From the NCBI GenBank assembly GCA_963778025.1, contig CAVZTA010000006.1:434001-498000 (forward strand): a DNA stretch of 64,000 bases, read 5' to 3'. A model generated the notes under the pieces. It saw only the letters and a list, made by a program, of their open reading frames with translations. It searched no databases and was not told the origin of the DNA. Positions within the stretch are counted from its first letter, which is position 1; each line of letters starts with the position of its first letter. This document shows positions 55,705-64,000 of this stretch, in pieces. Both the position numbers and the translations under genes were made by a program. The DNA comes from CAVZTA01 sp963778025. Lineage in GTDB: Bacteria > Chloroflexota > Limnocylindria > Limnocylindrales > CSP1-4.

Positions 55705-56871
55705 ATGCGGATCACGGCGATCGAGCCCTTCGTGTGCGACGGCGGCCTTCGCGAGTTCGGCTTCGTCAAGGTCACGACCGACGAGGGGATCGTCGGCTGG
55801 GCCGAGACCTACGACTGGCACACCTCGGCGTCGCTGGCGACGGCGCTCACGGTGATGGGCCGGCGGCTGATCGGCGAGGACCCCCGCCGCATCGAGCTCA
55901 TGAACGAGCGGATCTGGTACGGCGGCCGGCCGGGCGTCCCCGAGCGGATGAAGGTGCTCGCGGCGATCGATCTCGCGCTGTGGGACATCAAGGCGAAGTG
56001 GCTCGGCGTGCCCGTGTACCAGCTCATCGGCGGGAAGTTCCGTGACCGGATCCCGCTGTACTGGTCGCACTTCGCCTCGTACCGCGCCGTGTGGCCGGAG
56101 GTCGTGGGCGCCGAGCCGCAGACCACGTACGCGGATTGGGCGGCCGGTGCGCGCGATGTCGTCGCCCAGGGCTTCAAGGTCCTCAAGACGAACCTCGTGC
56201 AGGAGCCGCGGGACGGCGGCAAGCCCGGCTTTCCCACGTACCTCGACGGCGCCATCGACCGGCGGACGATCGATGAGGCGGTGCGCTGGATCGGCACGCT
56301 CCGTGACGTGGTCGGACCGTCCATCGGCATCGCGGTCGATGTCCAGTTCGACTACCGGATGGGCGGCATCGTGCAGCTCGCCCGGGCGCTGGAGCCGTTC
56401 GGGCTGTACTGGCTGGAGGTCGAGTCGTTCGACCCGGACGCGTTGCTCGCCGCGCGTCGCCAGACGCGGACGCGCCTCTGTCACGGCGAGTCGCTCATCC
56501 GGCGCGAGGCGTTCCGGCCGTTCTTCCAGCGCCACGTGACGGACGTCGTGATGATCGAGACGCTGGCCAACGGCCTGTCCGAGACGCGTCGGATCGCCGA
56601 GATGGCCGAGCTGTACGACACGATGGTCTCGCCCCACAACTGGATGAGCCCGCTGGGCACGCTCATCAACGCCCAGCTGTGCGCCGCGCTGCCCAACGTC
56701 GAGATCCTCGAGATCGACCTCGACGACATCCCCTGGAAGGGCGACCTGCTGACCCAGCCGCTCGAGATCGAGGACGGCCACCTGGTGGTGTCCGACCGGC
56801 CCGGCTGGGGCGCCGACATCGTGGAGTCGGTGGTCGCCGCGCACCCGTTGCCCGCGGACCGGCTGGCATGA
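55705..56871 (+). CDS. Enolase-superfamily (MR/MLE) enzyme 3
   Basis: An intact 388-residue MR/MLE protein. The ATG at 55705 follows GGAGGGG. N-cap: VKVTTDEGIVGWAETYDWHTSAS. Barrel: KTNLVQE as the first acid-base strand, VDVQFDYRMGG (Asp ligand), YWLEVESFD in place of the common WxEEP, CHGESLIRREAFRPFF (Glu ligand) and SPHNWMSPLGT (His). The variant second and third ligand strands place it outside the standard mandelate racemase group. Its TGA overlaps the next gene's ATG. The tandem paralogue downstream is about 60% identical by eye. An operator lies just upstream. Confidence 0.88.
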   Translation: MRITAIEPFVCDGGLREFGFVKVTTDEGIVGWAETYDWHTSASLATALTVMGRRLIGEDPRRIELMNERIWYGGRPGVPERMKVLAAIDLALWDIKAKWLGVPVYQLIGGKFRDRIPLYWSHFASYRAVWPEVVGAEPQTTYADWAAGARDVVAQGFKVLKTNLVQEPRDGGKPGFPTYLDGAIDRRTIDEAVRWIGTLRDVVGPSIGIAVDVQFDYRMGGIVQLARALEPFGLYWLEVESFDPDALLAARRQTRTRLCHGESLIRREAFRPFFQRHVTDVVMIETLANGLSETRRIAEMAELYDTMVSPHNWMSPLGTLINAQLCAALPNVEILEIDLDDIPWKGDLLTQPLEIEDGHLVVSDRPGWGADIVESVVAAHPLPADRLA

Positions 56872-58056
56872 GGATCACCGCGGTCGAGCCGCTGACGTGC
56901 TCGTCGGGCATCGGCGGGCGGGACTGGCTGTTCCTCAAGGTCACGACCGACGAGGGCATCGTCGGCTGGGGCGAGGGCTACGACTGGCAGGCGTCGCCGG
57001 GGCTCGCGGCGACGATCCGGCTGGTCGCCCAGGAGGTCATCGGCCAGGACCCGACCCGCATCGAGTTCATCGGGCGACGTCTGTGGGACTCGGGACGGGC
57101 CGGCGTGCCGGAGCGCATGAAGGTGATCGCCGCGCTGGACCTCGCGCTCCACGACATCAAGGCGAAGTGGCTGGGCGTGCCGGTCTACGACCTGCTGGGC
57201 GGGCTGTATCGCGACCGGATCCCGCTGTACTGGTCGCACTTCGCCTCGTATCGGGCGATCGACCCGGAGGCGCTGGGGGTCGAGCCGGCGCGCTCGATGG
57301 ACGCCTGGATCGGGCTGGTCGACGACGTGGAGCGCGGCCGGGTTCCGGGCGCTCAAGACGAACCTGCTGGTGCCGGGCCTGGCGTCCGGCCTGCCGCCGA
57401 CGCTGGACGGGGCGATCGACCGCTTCCGGATCGATGCCGCGGTCGCGTTCGTGGGTGCGCTCCGGGACCGGGTCGGGCCGTCGATGGGCATCCTGTTCGA
57501 CGTCGGCCAGGAGTATCGCCACGGCGGCATCGTCCAGCTGGCGCGGGCGCTGGAGCCGTTCGACCTGTACTGGCTGGAGGCGGAGGGGTTCGACCCGGAT
57601 GCGCTGCTCACCGCGCGCGAGCAGACGCGGACGCGGATCTGTCACGGCGAGGCGCTCATCCGGCGCGAGGCGTTCCGGCCGTTCTTCGAGCGCCACGTGA
57701 CGGATGTGGTGATGGTCGAGACGCTGAACAACGGGCTCTCCGAGACGCGGCGGATCTGCGACCTGGCCGCGCACTACGACGTGATGTTCTCGCCGCACAA
57801 CTACATGAGCCCGCTCGCGACGCTCATCAATGCGCACCTGTGCGCGGCGCTGCCGAACTGCGAGATCCTCGAGATCGACATGGACGACGTCCCCTGGAAG
57901 TGGGACCTCATCGACCAGCCGCTGGACATCCGCGACGGCTACATCCACGTGCCGGACCGCCCCGGCTGGGGCGCCGACATCGTGGAGGCGGAGGTCGCAC
58001 GCCACCCGCTGGGCCAGCACCAGCGCCCGGAGTTCCTGAGCGCGCTCGAGGCCTAG
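56868..58056 (+). CDS. Enolase-superfamily (MR/MLE) enzyme 4 (one frameshift)
   Basis: Tandem paralogue of the preceding gene, about 395 residues after removal of one base near 57345. Matching landmarks: FLKVTTDEGIVGWGEGYDWQASP, DIKAKWLGVPVYDLLGG, IPLYWSHFASYRAI, LKTNLLVPGL, LFDVGQEYRHGGI (Asp ligand), YWLEAEGFD, CHGEALIRREAFRPFF and SPHNYMSPLATLINAHLCA. Coupled by ATGA. The pair might form a heteromeric enzyme or act on two epimeric substrates; sequence alone does not decide. Confidence 0.87.
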
Positions 58057-58069
58057 GTCATCGCCTGGG

Positions 58070-58500
58070 TCACGGGCTGTCGACGATCCACATCGCGTTG
58101 CGGGTCACGACCCCGACATCCACGCGGCTCGATCCATCGGGCGTCACGGCGACCAATCGCGACAGTCCCGGATCGTCGATCGGCACGCGCGTCACGAGCG
58201 CCGACCCGTCCACTGTCCACGCAACGTCATGCACTGCGGCACCCCCGGTACGGCAATGTCGATCTCCTGGACCGCGCCGTCATCCGTCGCCACGAGGAGT
58301 GGCTGTTCCCCGATGTGGAGCCCGCCGGGCACACCAGGCGGCGGCCCGCCGATCGCGAGCAGCTCGCGGCGTCCCGGCTCGTCGCTTGAGGCGGTCGATC
58401 GCCAGACCGACGGACCCCAAGCCCAGTGCTGGCCGACTCCGCCACGTGGCGGCGGGAGCGACGGAGGACCGCCCGCTCCTCCGTCGGGCGCGCCACCTGA
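58070..58500 (-). pseudogene. Fragment of a Pro-rich/beta-propeller-like protein
   Basis: This 537-bp stretch between MR/MLE 4 and the aldehyde dehydrogenase is not empty. On the minus strand a frame reads a Pro/Gly-rich segment, then GPSVWRSTASSDEPGRRELL, LLVATDDGAVQEIDIAVPGV and, after a shift near 58230, VHDVAWTVDGSALVTRVPID, LVAVTPDGSSRVDVGVVTRN and AMWIVDSP before a stop. The TDDG and TPDGSS turns resemble WD40/TolB-like propeller blades. No start or signal peptide is identifiable. Upstream (about 58400-58585) lie imperfect GGAGG/CCTCC inverted repeats. Probably the 3' remnant of a larger gene. Confidence 0.4.
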
Positions 58501-58593
58501 CGGCGGAGGCGACGGAGGAGTCGGAGGTGTCCTCCGTCAGGGCCGCCACCAGGCGGCGGAGCGGCGGAGGACCTACCGGAAACGGTGCCGGTG

Positions 58594-60072
58594 TCAGGCC
58601 CAGGCCATCTTGCCGCCGCCGAAGTTCAGGCAGTGCGTCTTCAGGTGCGTGAATTCGCTGAGCGCCTCGATGCCCAGGTCCTCGCCGAGACCCGACATCT
58701 TGTGGCCCTCGTACGGGACGTTGACCGGCAGGTAGTGCGGGCAGTTCGTCCAGATGATCCCGGCGTCGATCTTCTCGGCGACCCGGAACGCCCGCCCCAG
58801 GTCGGTGGTCCAGACCGTCGCCGCAAGGCCGTACATGACGCCGTTGGCGATCCGGATCGCCTCCTCTTCGTCCTCGAACGTGAGCACCGACAGGACGGGC
58901 CCGAAGATCTCTTCGTTGGCGATCCGCATGTCGGGCGTGACGTCGACGAAGATCGTGGGCTCGACGAAGTAGCCGCCCGCGTTCGCCCGCGACGGGGACC
59001 CGCCGAGCGCGACCTTGGCGCCACCGCGCTTGCCTTCCTCGATGTAGCCGGTGACCCGCGCGTACTGCTCGTCGGAGATCAACGGCCCGAGCTGGGTCCC
59101 CGGATCGGCCGGGTCGCCCACCTTGATGTTCCGCGCCCGCTCCACGAACGCCTCGATGACGTCGTCGGCATTCGACTTCTGGACCAGGAGGCGCGAGCCA
59201 CTCGTGCAGATCTGACCCGTGTTGTAGAAGGCGGTGAACAGGGAGCCCGCGATGGCCTGATCGAGATCCGCGTCGGCGAACACGAGGTTGGGTGTCTTGC
59301 CGCCGAGCTCGAGATGGACGCTCTTGATGTGCTCGGCCGCGGAGCGGAGGATCGCCTGGCCCGTGGCCGTGGACCCGGTGAATGTCAGCTTCGGGACGTC
59401 GGGATGGGCGACGAGCGCCGCGCCGGTGGTGGGTCCGTCGCCATGGACGACGTTGAACACCCCGGGCGGCATCCCGGCCTCGATGGTCAGCTTCGCGAGC
59501 TCCGACGTGGACAGCGGGCTCTGCTCGGCCATCTTGAGGACGACGCTGTTGCCGGCGGCGAGCGCCGGCGCGGTCTTCCAGGCCGCGAGCAGGAACGGAT
59601 AGTTCCACGGGCTGATCGCGCCGACGACCCCGTACGGCTCACGCACCGAATACACGAAGTAGCCGGCGTCCGCCGGATGGGTCCGGCCGTTGGGCAGCTC
59701 CGCGTGACCGGCGAAGTAGGTCAGGAAGTCGGCCGCGAGGACGACCTCGCCCGTCGCCTGCGCGATCGGCTTGCCGGTGTCGACCAATTCGATGCGGCCG
59801 ATGCGGTCGGCGTTCTCGCGGATGAGGTCGGCGAGCCGGCGCATGATCCGGGCGCGCTCGCCCGGCGCGGCCTTCGACCACACGCCCGACTCGAACGCGC
59901 GCTTGCCCGACTGGACCGCCCGGTCGACGTCCTCGGCCTCGCCGAACGCGACCCGGCCGATCTCGTCGGCACTCGACGGATCGACCGCCGCGAACGTCCG
60001 GCCGGACGCGCTGGGGGTCTCCTCACCGTCGATGAAGTGGGTCGCCGTCGCGGCCCGCTCGGCGATCGCCAT
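58594..60072 (-). CDS. NAD(P)-dependent aldehyde dehydrogenase
   Basis: An intact 492-residue ALDH superfamily enzyme. Catalytic Cys289 (NTGQICTSGSR), general base Glu255 (LELGGKTP), Asn157 (SPWNYP) and Lys180 are in place, with SGLGEDLGIEAL near the C-terminus. It resembles betaine, succinate-semialdehyde and 2-oxoglutarate-semialdehyde dehydrogenases. The perfect operator at 60147-60160 lies 75 bp upstream and is shared with the divergent LLM gene. It could oxidise the semialdehyde made by a DapA-type dehydratase in a non-phosphorylative sugar-acid route. Confidence 0.92.
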   Translation of the reverse strand: MAIAERAATATHFIDGEETPSASGRTFAAVDPSSADEIGRVAFGEAEDVDRAVQSGKRAFESGVWSKAAPGERARIMRRLADLIRENADRIGRIELVDTGKPIAQATGEVVLAADFLTYFAGHAELPNGRTHPADAGYFVYSVREPYGVVGAISPWNYPFLLAAWKTAPALAAGNSVVLKMAEQSPLSTSELAKLTIEAGMPPGVFNVVHGDGPTTGAALVAHPDVPKLTFTGSTATGQAILRSAAEHIKSVHLELGGKTPNLVFADADLDQAIAGSLFTAFYNTGQICTSGSRLLVQKSNADDVIEAFVERARNIKVGDPADPGTQLGPLISDEQYARVTGYIEEGKRGGAKVALGGSPSRANAGGYFVEPTIFVDVTPDMRIANEEIFGPVLSVLTFEDEEEAIRIANGVMYGLAATVWTTDLGRAFRVAEKIDAGIIWTNCPHYLPVNVPYEGHKMSGLGEDLGIEALSEFTHLKTHCLNFGGGKMAWA

Positions 60073-60146
60073 CGTCGTCCTCCTGCCCCTGACCGTGCGT
60101 GATGCCCCGGACGCTACGAGCGCCCGGCGTGAACGTCAATCCTGTC

Positions 60147-60160
60147 GATTGTCGACAATC
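60147..60160. promoter_or_regulatory. Perfect GntR-type operator GATTGTCGACAATC
   Basis: The same perfect 14-bp palindrome as at 29727-29740, placed between the divergent aldehyde dehydrogenase (start 60072) and LLM oxidoreductase (start 60184) genes. Confidence 0.72.
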
Positions 60161-60183
60161 CCGAGGTCGTACGCTGTCCCGCC

Positions 60184-61104
60184 ATGACCCGACTCCAGTT
60201 CGGCTATCACCCCCCGGCCGGCGATCGCGGGATCGAGCGCGTCGACCCCGAGACGTTCCTCACGGACCTCGACCGGATCCTCACGGTGGCCGCGCCGGCG
60301 TTCGAGTCGGTCTGGATCAGCGACCACTTCATGACCAACGACAAGTACCGGCTCGAGTGCTGGACGCTGCTGACGTGGATCGCAGCGCGCCACCCGGAGC
60401 CGCTGCTCGGCACCATCGTGCTCGCCAACTCGTACCGTCACCCGCCGCTGCTCGCCAAGATGGCGGCGTCCCTCCAGGAGCTGTCGGGCGGGCGCCTCAT
60501 CCTGGGCTACGGCGCCGGCTGGGCGGGCGACGAGTACCGCGGCTACGGCTACCCGTTCCCGCCGCTGGCCCAGCGCATCGAAGAGATGGCGGAGGCGATC
60601 GACCTCATCCGGCTCCTCTGGCAGGGCGGGCCGGTGTCGTTCGCGGGACGCCACTACCGGCTCGAGGACGCGCTGTGCAACCCGGCGCCGGACCCGCCGC
60701 CGCCGATCATGATCGGCGGGGACGGCGAGCGGTTCACGCTCCGGGCCGTCGCCGAGCGCGCCGACTGGTGGAACACGCTGCACCGCGCGCCCGACCTGCT
60801 GCGACGCCGGGTGGCCATCCTCGACGAGCACTGCGCCGCGGTCGGACGCGACCCGGCGTCGATCAAGCGGACGATCGTGCTGACGGTGTTCCTGCGGCGC
60901 GACGGCGCGGAGGCGCGGCGCCTGGCCGGGGATCGCGTCGACGCCGAGGCGCCGGTCTTCGCGGGCGACCCGGCCGCGCTGCGCGACCACCTGGAGTCCC
61001 TCGCGGAGCTCGGCTTCGAGCACATCCAGCTCGTGTTCCCGGACTTCCCCGGGACCGAGGATCTGGACCTGTTCCTGACGGACGTGCGGCCGGCATTCGC
61101 CTGA
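60184..61104 (+). CDS. LLM-class flavin-dependent oxidoreductase 2
   Basis: An intact 306-residue luciferase-like protein and paralogue of the gene at 32133: TRLQFGYHPPAGDRG, WISDHFMTNDKYR, IVLANSYRHPPLLAKMAASLQELSGGRLILGYGAGW, DEYRGYGYPFPP and PPIMIGGDGERFTLR. Its start is 24 bp from a perfect operator, so translation begins very near the presumed transcription start. Both paralogues in the window share the same operator type, implying a common inducer. F420 or FMN use unresolved. Confidence 0.9.
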   Translation: MTRLQFGYHPPAGDRGIERVDPETFLTDLDRILTVAAPAFESVWISDHFMTNDKYRLECWTLLTWIAARHPEPLLGTIVLANSYRHPPLLAKMAASLQELSGGRLILGYGAGWAGDEYRGYGYPFPPLAQRIEEMAEAIDLIRLLWQGGPVSFAGRHYRLEDALCNPAPDPPPPIMIGGDGERFTLRAVAERADWWNTLHRAPDLLRRRVAILDEHCAAVGRDPASIKRTIVLTVFLRRDGAEARRLAGDRVDAEAPVFAGDPAALRDHLESLAELGFEHIQLVFPDFPGTEDLDLFLTDVRPAFA

Positions 61105-61224
61105 CGCCCCGGCCGCGCGCCTCGCGGCACTGGACCGCGGGCGGCCGACCGGACCGACGACGGGCGATCGCCAGGTGAACCGCCCAGCGGCTCTGGGGCC
61201 GGGCCGGGAACGTTGACCCGTGTG

Positions 61225-61975
61225 CTACTCGCCGTCGGCGACCGCGCGCTTCAGCGTCGTCGCCGCGGAGCCCTCGCTCTCGCCGCCCAGGAACTCCGGC
61301 TCGTTCTCGGCGTACCAGGCGCGCATCTGGGCGACCGTCAGGCCGGGCCGCGCGAGCATCTCCTGCATCGAGCTGCTCCAGCCGCTTGAAGCCGGGCACC
61401 CCACGCACGACGGCCTCGATCGCATCGACCGGGATGCGGACGAGCCCCGCCCGGTCGCCGACCAGGAAGTCGCCCGTCGCCACGCGCAGCGAGCCGACCA
61501 TCACCGGCTCGCCCCAGGCGGCCATCCGCAGGTCGTCGTAGGCCGGCACGACGCCGGTGACGTAGACCGGAAGGCCGACCCGCTCCATGCCGTCGATGTC
61601 CATCACGCTGCCGCCCACGATCGCGGCGCTCGCGCCGGCGACCTGGAACTCGCGCACCATCCCGTCGCCTGCGATGCCGCTCCGTCCCGGGTTCGCGCCC
61701 ACATCCGACAGCACGGCCAATGTCGGCCGCGGTGACGACTCGATCGCCTCGAGGAACGCGAGATAGTCGGCGTTGGCCCCGCCGGCCTCGCCCGCGGTCC
61801 ACGACGAGGTCACCGCGAAGCCGGCCACCGACCCCAGCGACGGGAACAGCGTGCGCAGCTCGGGCCCGGAGTAGCTGCCGGGCTCGGCGCGGCCGAGGCC
61901 CTTGAGGATGTTGTAGATGGACGCGGTGTCGACCCCGCGGAGCGTCTCCACCCATTCGTCCCGGATCGTCGTCAT
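61225..61975 (-). CDS. RraA-like/HMG-type aldolase family protein (one frameshift)
   Basis: About 249-residue protein of the RraA/4-hydroxy-4-methyl-2-oxoglutarate aldolase family. VDTASIYNILKGLGRA begins the fold, GDGMVREFQVAGASAAIVGGSVMDIDGM is the active-site Gly/Asp/Arg-type region, and GDFLVGDRAGLVRIPVDAIEAVV is diagnostic. One extra base near 61378 moves the last 50 residues (MLARPGLTVAQMRAWYAENEP) to another frame. A composite operator at 62041 lies 66 bp upstream. Members cleave 4-carboxy-4-hydroxy-2-oxoacids to pyruvate or decarboxylate oxaloacetate, which suits acid-sugar catabolism. Confidence 0.84.
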
Positions 61976-62040
61976 CCCCTCGCTCCGCTTCCCTGACGCC
62001 GTCGACTGGTGGATCGCCCATCGCCATAGTGGCGCGCGAC

Positions 62041-62059
62041 ATTGTCTACTGTCTACAAT
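62041..62059. promoter_or_regulatory. Composite GntR-type operator ATTGTCTACTGTCTACAAT
   Basis: ATTGT and ACAAT arms enclose two direct TGTCTAC units, so it can be read as two overlapping sites. It lies between the divergent RraA-like gene (start 61975) and the 2-hydroxyacid dehydrogenase gene (start 62112). The inner sequence matches the variant at 4796-4813. Confidence 0.6.
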
Positions 62060-62111
62060 CCACTCCCCGTGCGAGCGTCCGCACGACGCGAGCCCGCAGT
62101 GAGGTGGCGCG

Positions 62112-63074
62112 GTGCCCAAGCAACCGCGGGTCGTGGTCTTCGACCCGATCCCAGGCGACTGGTCGTACGCCGAGGAGGCCGATGCGCTCGCGAGCCGCGG
62201 CGTCGACCTGGTCGTCCCGGCGACGCCCGAGGAGGCCGACGAGGCGATCCGCGACGCGACCGCCGTGATCGTCACCGGCGTCCGCCGGCTGGACGCCGAG
62301 CGGATCGCCGGTCTGCGCGAGGCGGTCGGGATCCTGTGCTACAGCATCGGGATGGACAAGGTCGACGGCCCGGCCGCCCAGAAAGCCGGCCTCGTGGTCC
62401 GCAACGTCCCGGACTACTGCACCGACGAGGTGTCCGACCATGCGCTCACGCTGCTCCTGGCGGCCGAGCGCCGGCTGGTCCCGATCGCCACGGCCACGTT
62501 CCGCCGGTGGGGTCGCCATCCCGAGCTGACCGGCTCCATCCACCGGCTGCGCGGCCAGACGCTGGGCATCCTGGGCGCCGGGCGGATCGGGCGGATGGTG
62601 GCGCGCAAGGCGCGGGCCTTCGGCTTCACGACGATCGCCCACGACCCGATCGTCCTCGACACCGGCGAGCCGGACCTGGAGTCCGTGTCGTTCGACGACC
62701 TGCTGGCGCGGTCGGACGCCCTCGTGCTGTGCGCGGCGCTCACACCCACGTCGCGGGGGATCATCGGCCACGAGACGCTGCAACGGGTGAAGCCCGGGCT
62801 CCTCCTCGTGAACGTCGCCCGCGGCGAGCTCATCGACGAGGCCGCGCTTGCCGACGCCCTGCTCGACGGCCGGGTGGGCCACGCGGCGCTCGACGTCCGC
62901 TCGCCCGAACCGCCGGACCCTGCCGACGACCCGCTGGAGGGGATCGAGAACGTGACCCACACGCCGCACATGGCCGCCACCTCCCAGGAGGCGATCCGCG
63001 ACCTCCATCGGCTGGCGGCGCACTACCTCCTCGAGGTCCTGGAAGGCGCCGGGCGGATCCCGGCCGTGGCCTGA
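62112..63074 (+). CDS. D-isomer-specific 2-hydroxyacid dehydrogenase
   Basis: An intact 320-residue NAD(P)-dependent dehydrogenase with GTG start. The nucleotide-binding GILGAGRIGRMVARKARAFG, the substrate Arg in NVARGELIDEAAL, the catalytic Glu in SPEPPDPADDPL and His in THTPHMAATS are present. It resembles glyoxylate/hydroxypyruvate reductases and phosphoglycerate dehydrogenase-like proteins, without an ACT domain. It lies 52 bp after the composite operator and 8 nt before a DapA-like gene, so it would reduce or oxidise a 2-oxoacid produced in that pathway. Confidence 0.9.
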   Translation: MPKQPRVVVFDPIPGDWSYAEEADALASRGVDLVVPATPEEADEAIRDATAVIVTGVRRLDAERIAGLREAVGILCYSIGMDKVDGPAAQKAGLVVRNVPDYCTDEVSDHALTLLLAAERRLVPIATATFRRWGRHPELTGSIHRLRGQTLGILGAGRIGRMVARKARAFGFTTIAHDPIVLDTGEPDLESVSFDDLLARSDALVLCAALTPTSRGIIGHETLQRVKPGLLLVNVARGELIDEAALADALLDGRVGHAALDVRSPEPPDPADDPLEGIENVTHTPHMAATSQEAIRDLHRLAAHYLLEVLEGAGRIPAVA

Positions 63075-63082
63075 GCGCGGCC

Positions 63083-64000
63083 GTGGCACGCCATCCGTCG
63101 GGGATCCTCGTCGCCTGCCCGTCGCCGTGGGACGAGAAGGACGAGCTGGACGAGGCGATCTTCCGGGACGAGGTCCGCCAGGTCGTCGCGGCCGGGTTCA
63201 GGCAGGTCTACGTCTTCGGCACCGGGGGTGAGGGCTACGCGGTCGACACGCGCCGCTTCCGGCAGGTCGTCGACCTGTTCTGGGAGGAGACGCGCGTCCC
63301 CGACCTGATCTCGATGGTCGGCGTCATCGGCCTGTCCACGCCGCAGATCGTGGAGCGCATGAGCTACGCCCACGACGTGGGCTTCCGGATGTTCCAGATC
63401 TCGCTGCCCAGCTGGGGCGCCCTGGCCGATGACGAGGTGCTGCGCTTCTTCGAGGACGTGTGCGGGACGTTCCCCGACTCGACGTTCCTCCACTACAACC
63501 TGCCCCGGACGAAGCGTGTCCTGACGGGTGCGGACTACGCCCGGATCGTCCCGCGGGTGCCCAACCTCGTCGCGACCAAGAACACCGGTGGCGGGATGCC
63601 CATGGCGTACGACCTCGTGCGCCTGGCGCCGGAGCTGATGCACTTCATGGGCGAGGGCAACTACGCCTACGGCGCGATGACCGGCGACGTGGGGCTGCTC
63701 GCGTCGTACGCCGAGCTGGCTCCCGAGATGACCCGGCGCCTGTACCAGGCCGGCCGCGCCCGCGCGACGGCCGAGCTGTTCGAGCTGCATCACCGGTTCC
63801 ACGTGATGTCCACGGACCTGTGGGGCGCCGTACCGCCCGGACCGCACATGGACGGGGCGTTCGACAAGATGCTCGTGAAGCTCCGGATGTCGCCGGACTT
63901 CCCGCTGCGCCTGCTGTCGCCGTACACGGGCTTCACCGACGACGACTACCGGACCTTCCGGCGGCTCCTCGAGGAGCGCTACCCGGAGTTCCTCGCAGTG
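63083..64000 (+). CDS. DapA-family lyase 2 (partial, runs off the window)
   Basis: The first 306 codons of a dihydrodipicolinate synthase-family protein with no stop before the window ends. GTG start, 8 nt after the 2-hydroxyacid dehydrogenase stop. FGTGGEGYAVDTRRFR is the 2-oxoacid loop, Tyr138 (LHYNLPRTKR) and Schiff-base Lys166 (VATKNTGGG) are present. It differs from the paralogue at 52333 in the loop after the Tyr, so a different 2-keto acid is likely. It is co-transcribed with the dehydrogenase under the composite operator. Confidence 0.87.
   Translation, partial: MARHPSGILVACPSPWDEKDELDEAIFRDEVRQVVAAGFRQVYVFGTGGEGYAVDTRRFRQVVDLFWEETRVPDLISMVGVIGLSTPQIVERMSYAHDVGFRMFQISLPSWGALADDEVLRFFEDVCGTFPDSTFLHYNLPRTKRVLTGADYARIVPRVPNLVATKNTGGGMPMAYDLVRLAPELMHFMGEGNYAYGAMTGDVGLLASYAELAPEMTRRLYQAGRARATAELFELHHRFHVMSTDLWGAVPPGPHMDGAFDKMLVKLRMSPDFPLRLLSPYTGFTDDDYRTFRRLLEERYPEFLAV

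Overview
The window is about 70% G+C, densely coded, and has no rRNA, tRNA, CRISPR or transposase that I can recognise. The lineage cannot be fixed from it. Family 5 lipoprotein binding proteins with long Ser/Ala/Pro linkers, paired LLM-class flavin oxidoreductases and several enolase-superfamily (MR/MLE) paralogues suggest a free-living high-GC Chloroflexota or Actinobacteriota-like heterotroph. Many genes carry one or more single-base frameshifts. Because frame, family sequence and 4-nt stop/start overlaps resume after each shift, I give full gene spans across them. Shifts occur about once per 1.5-2 kb in most of the window and roughly once per 100-150 bp between about 37.4 and 47.3 kb.

Layout. 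0.06-9.6 kb: a peptide/opine-type ABC importer (binding protein and two permeases), an extended SDR, a phosphotriesterase-family hydrolase, an amidohydrolase, and a divergent pair of a SelA-like PLP enzyme and an amidohydrolase/deacetylase. 9.7-13.3 kb: a second binding protein and permease set. 13.3-18.9 kb: a sialidase-fold protein, a CocE-type serine hydrolase, an amidohydrolase and an MR/MLE enzyme. 19.0-25.7 kb: a third binding protein and permease set, a small lipoprotein, and the only pair of ABC ATPases (DppD/DppF type). 25.9-29.7 kb: an operon of FMN 2-hydroxyacid dehydrogenase, DSD1-type PLP enzyme and N-acyl-D-amino-acid deacylase. 29.8-37.4 kb: a sialidase-fold protein, an amidohydrolase, an LLM oxidoreductase, a gamma-glutamyltransferase N-terminal fragment, a GntR/FCD regulator, a double-domain amidohydrolase and a second D-aminoacylase. 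37.4-46.8 kb: one operon that reads as a complete N-methylglutamate pathway (mgsABC, mgdBCD, mgdA, gmaS), with a divergent XRE-cupin regulator at 46.9-47.5 kb. 47.6-64 kb: hydroxyacid-oxoacid transhydrogenase, MR/MLE enzymes, threonine synthase, amidohydrolase, two DapA-family lyases, a sialidase-fold protein, Gfo/Idh oxidoreductase, aldehyde dehydrogenase, LLM oxidoreductase, RraA-like aldolase and a 2-hydroxyacid dehydrogenase.

How the parts fit. A near-palindromic operator, consensus ATTGTCGACAAT, stands in seven intergenic regions between 4.8 and 62.1 kb, including directly upstream of the GntR/FCD gene. I infer one local regulon controlling the shared ABC ATPases, the D-amino-acid operon and the sugar-acid-like operons. 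The binding proteins would bring in oligomeric or acylated substrates; deacylases, amidohydrolases, dehydratases, lyases and dehydrogenases would then feed 2-oxoacids into central metabolism. The N-methylglutamate operon appears to be a separate unit under its own XRE-cupin regulator and would allow use of methylamine as a nitrogen source. Its genes are so interrupted that ordinary gene calling would miss nearly all of them.
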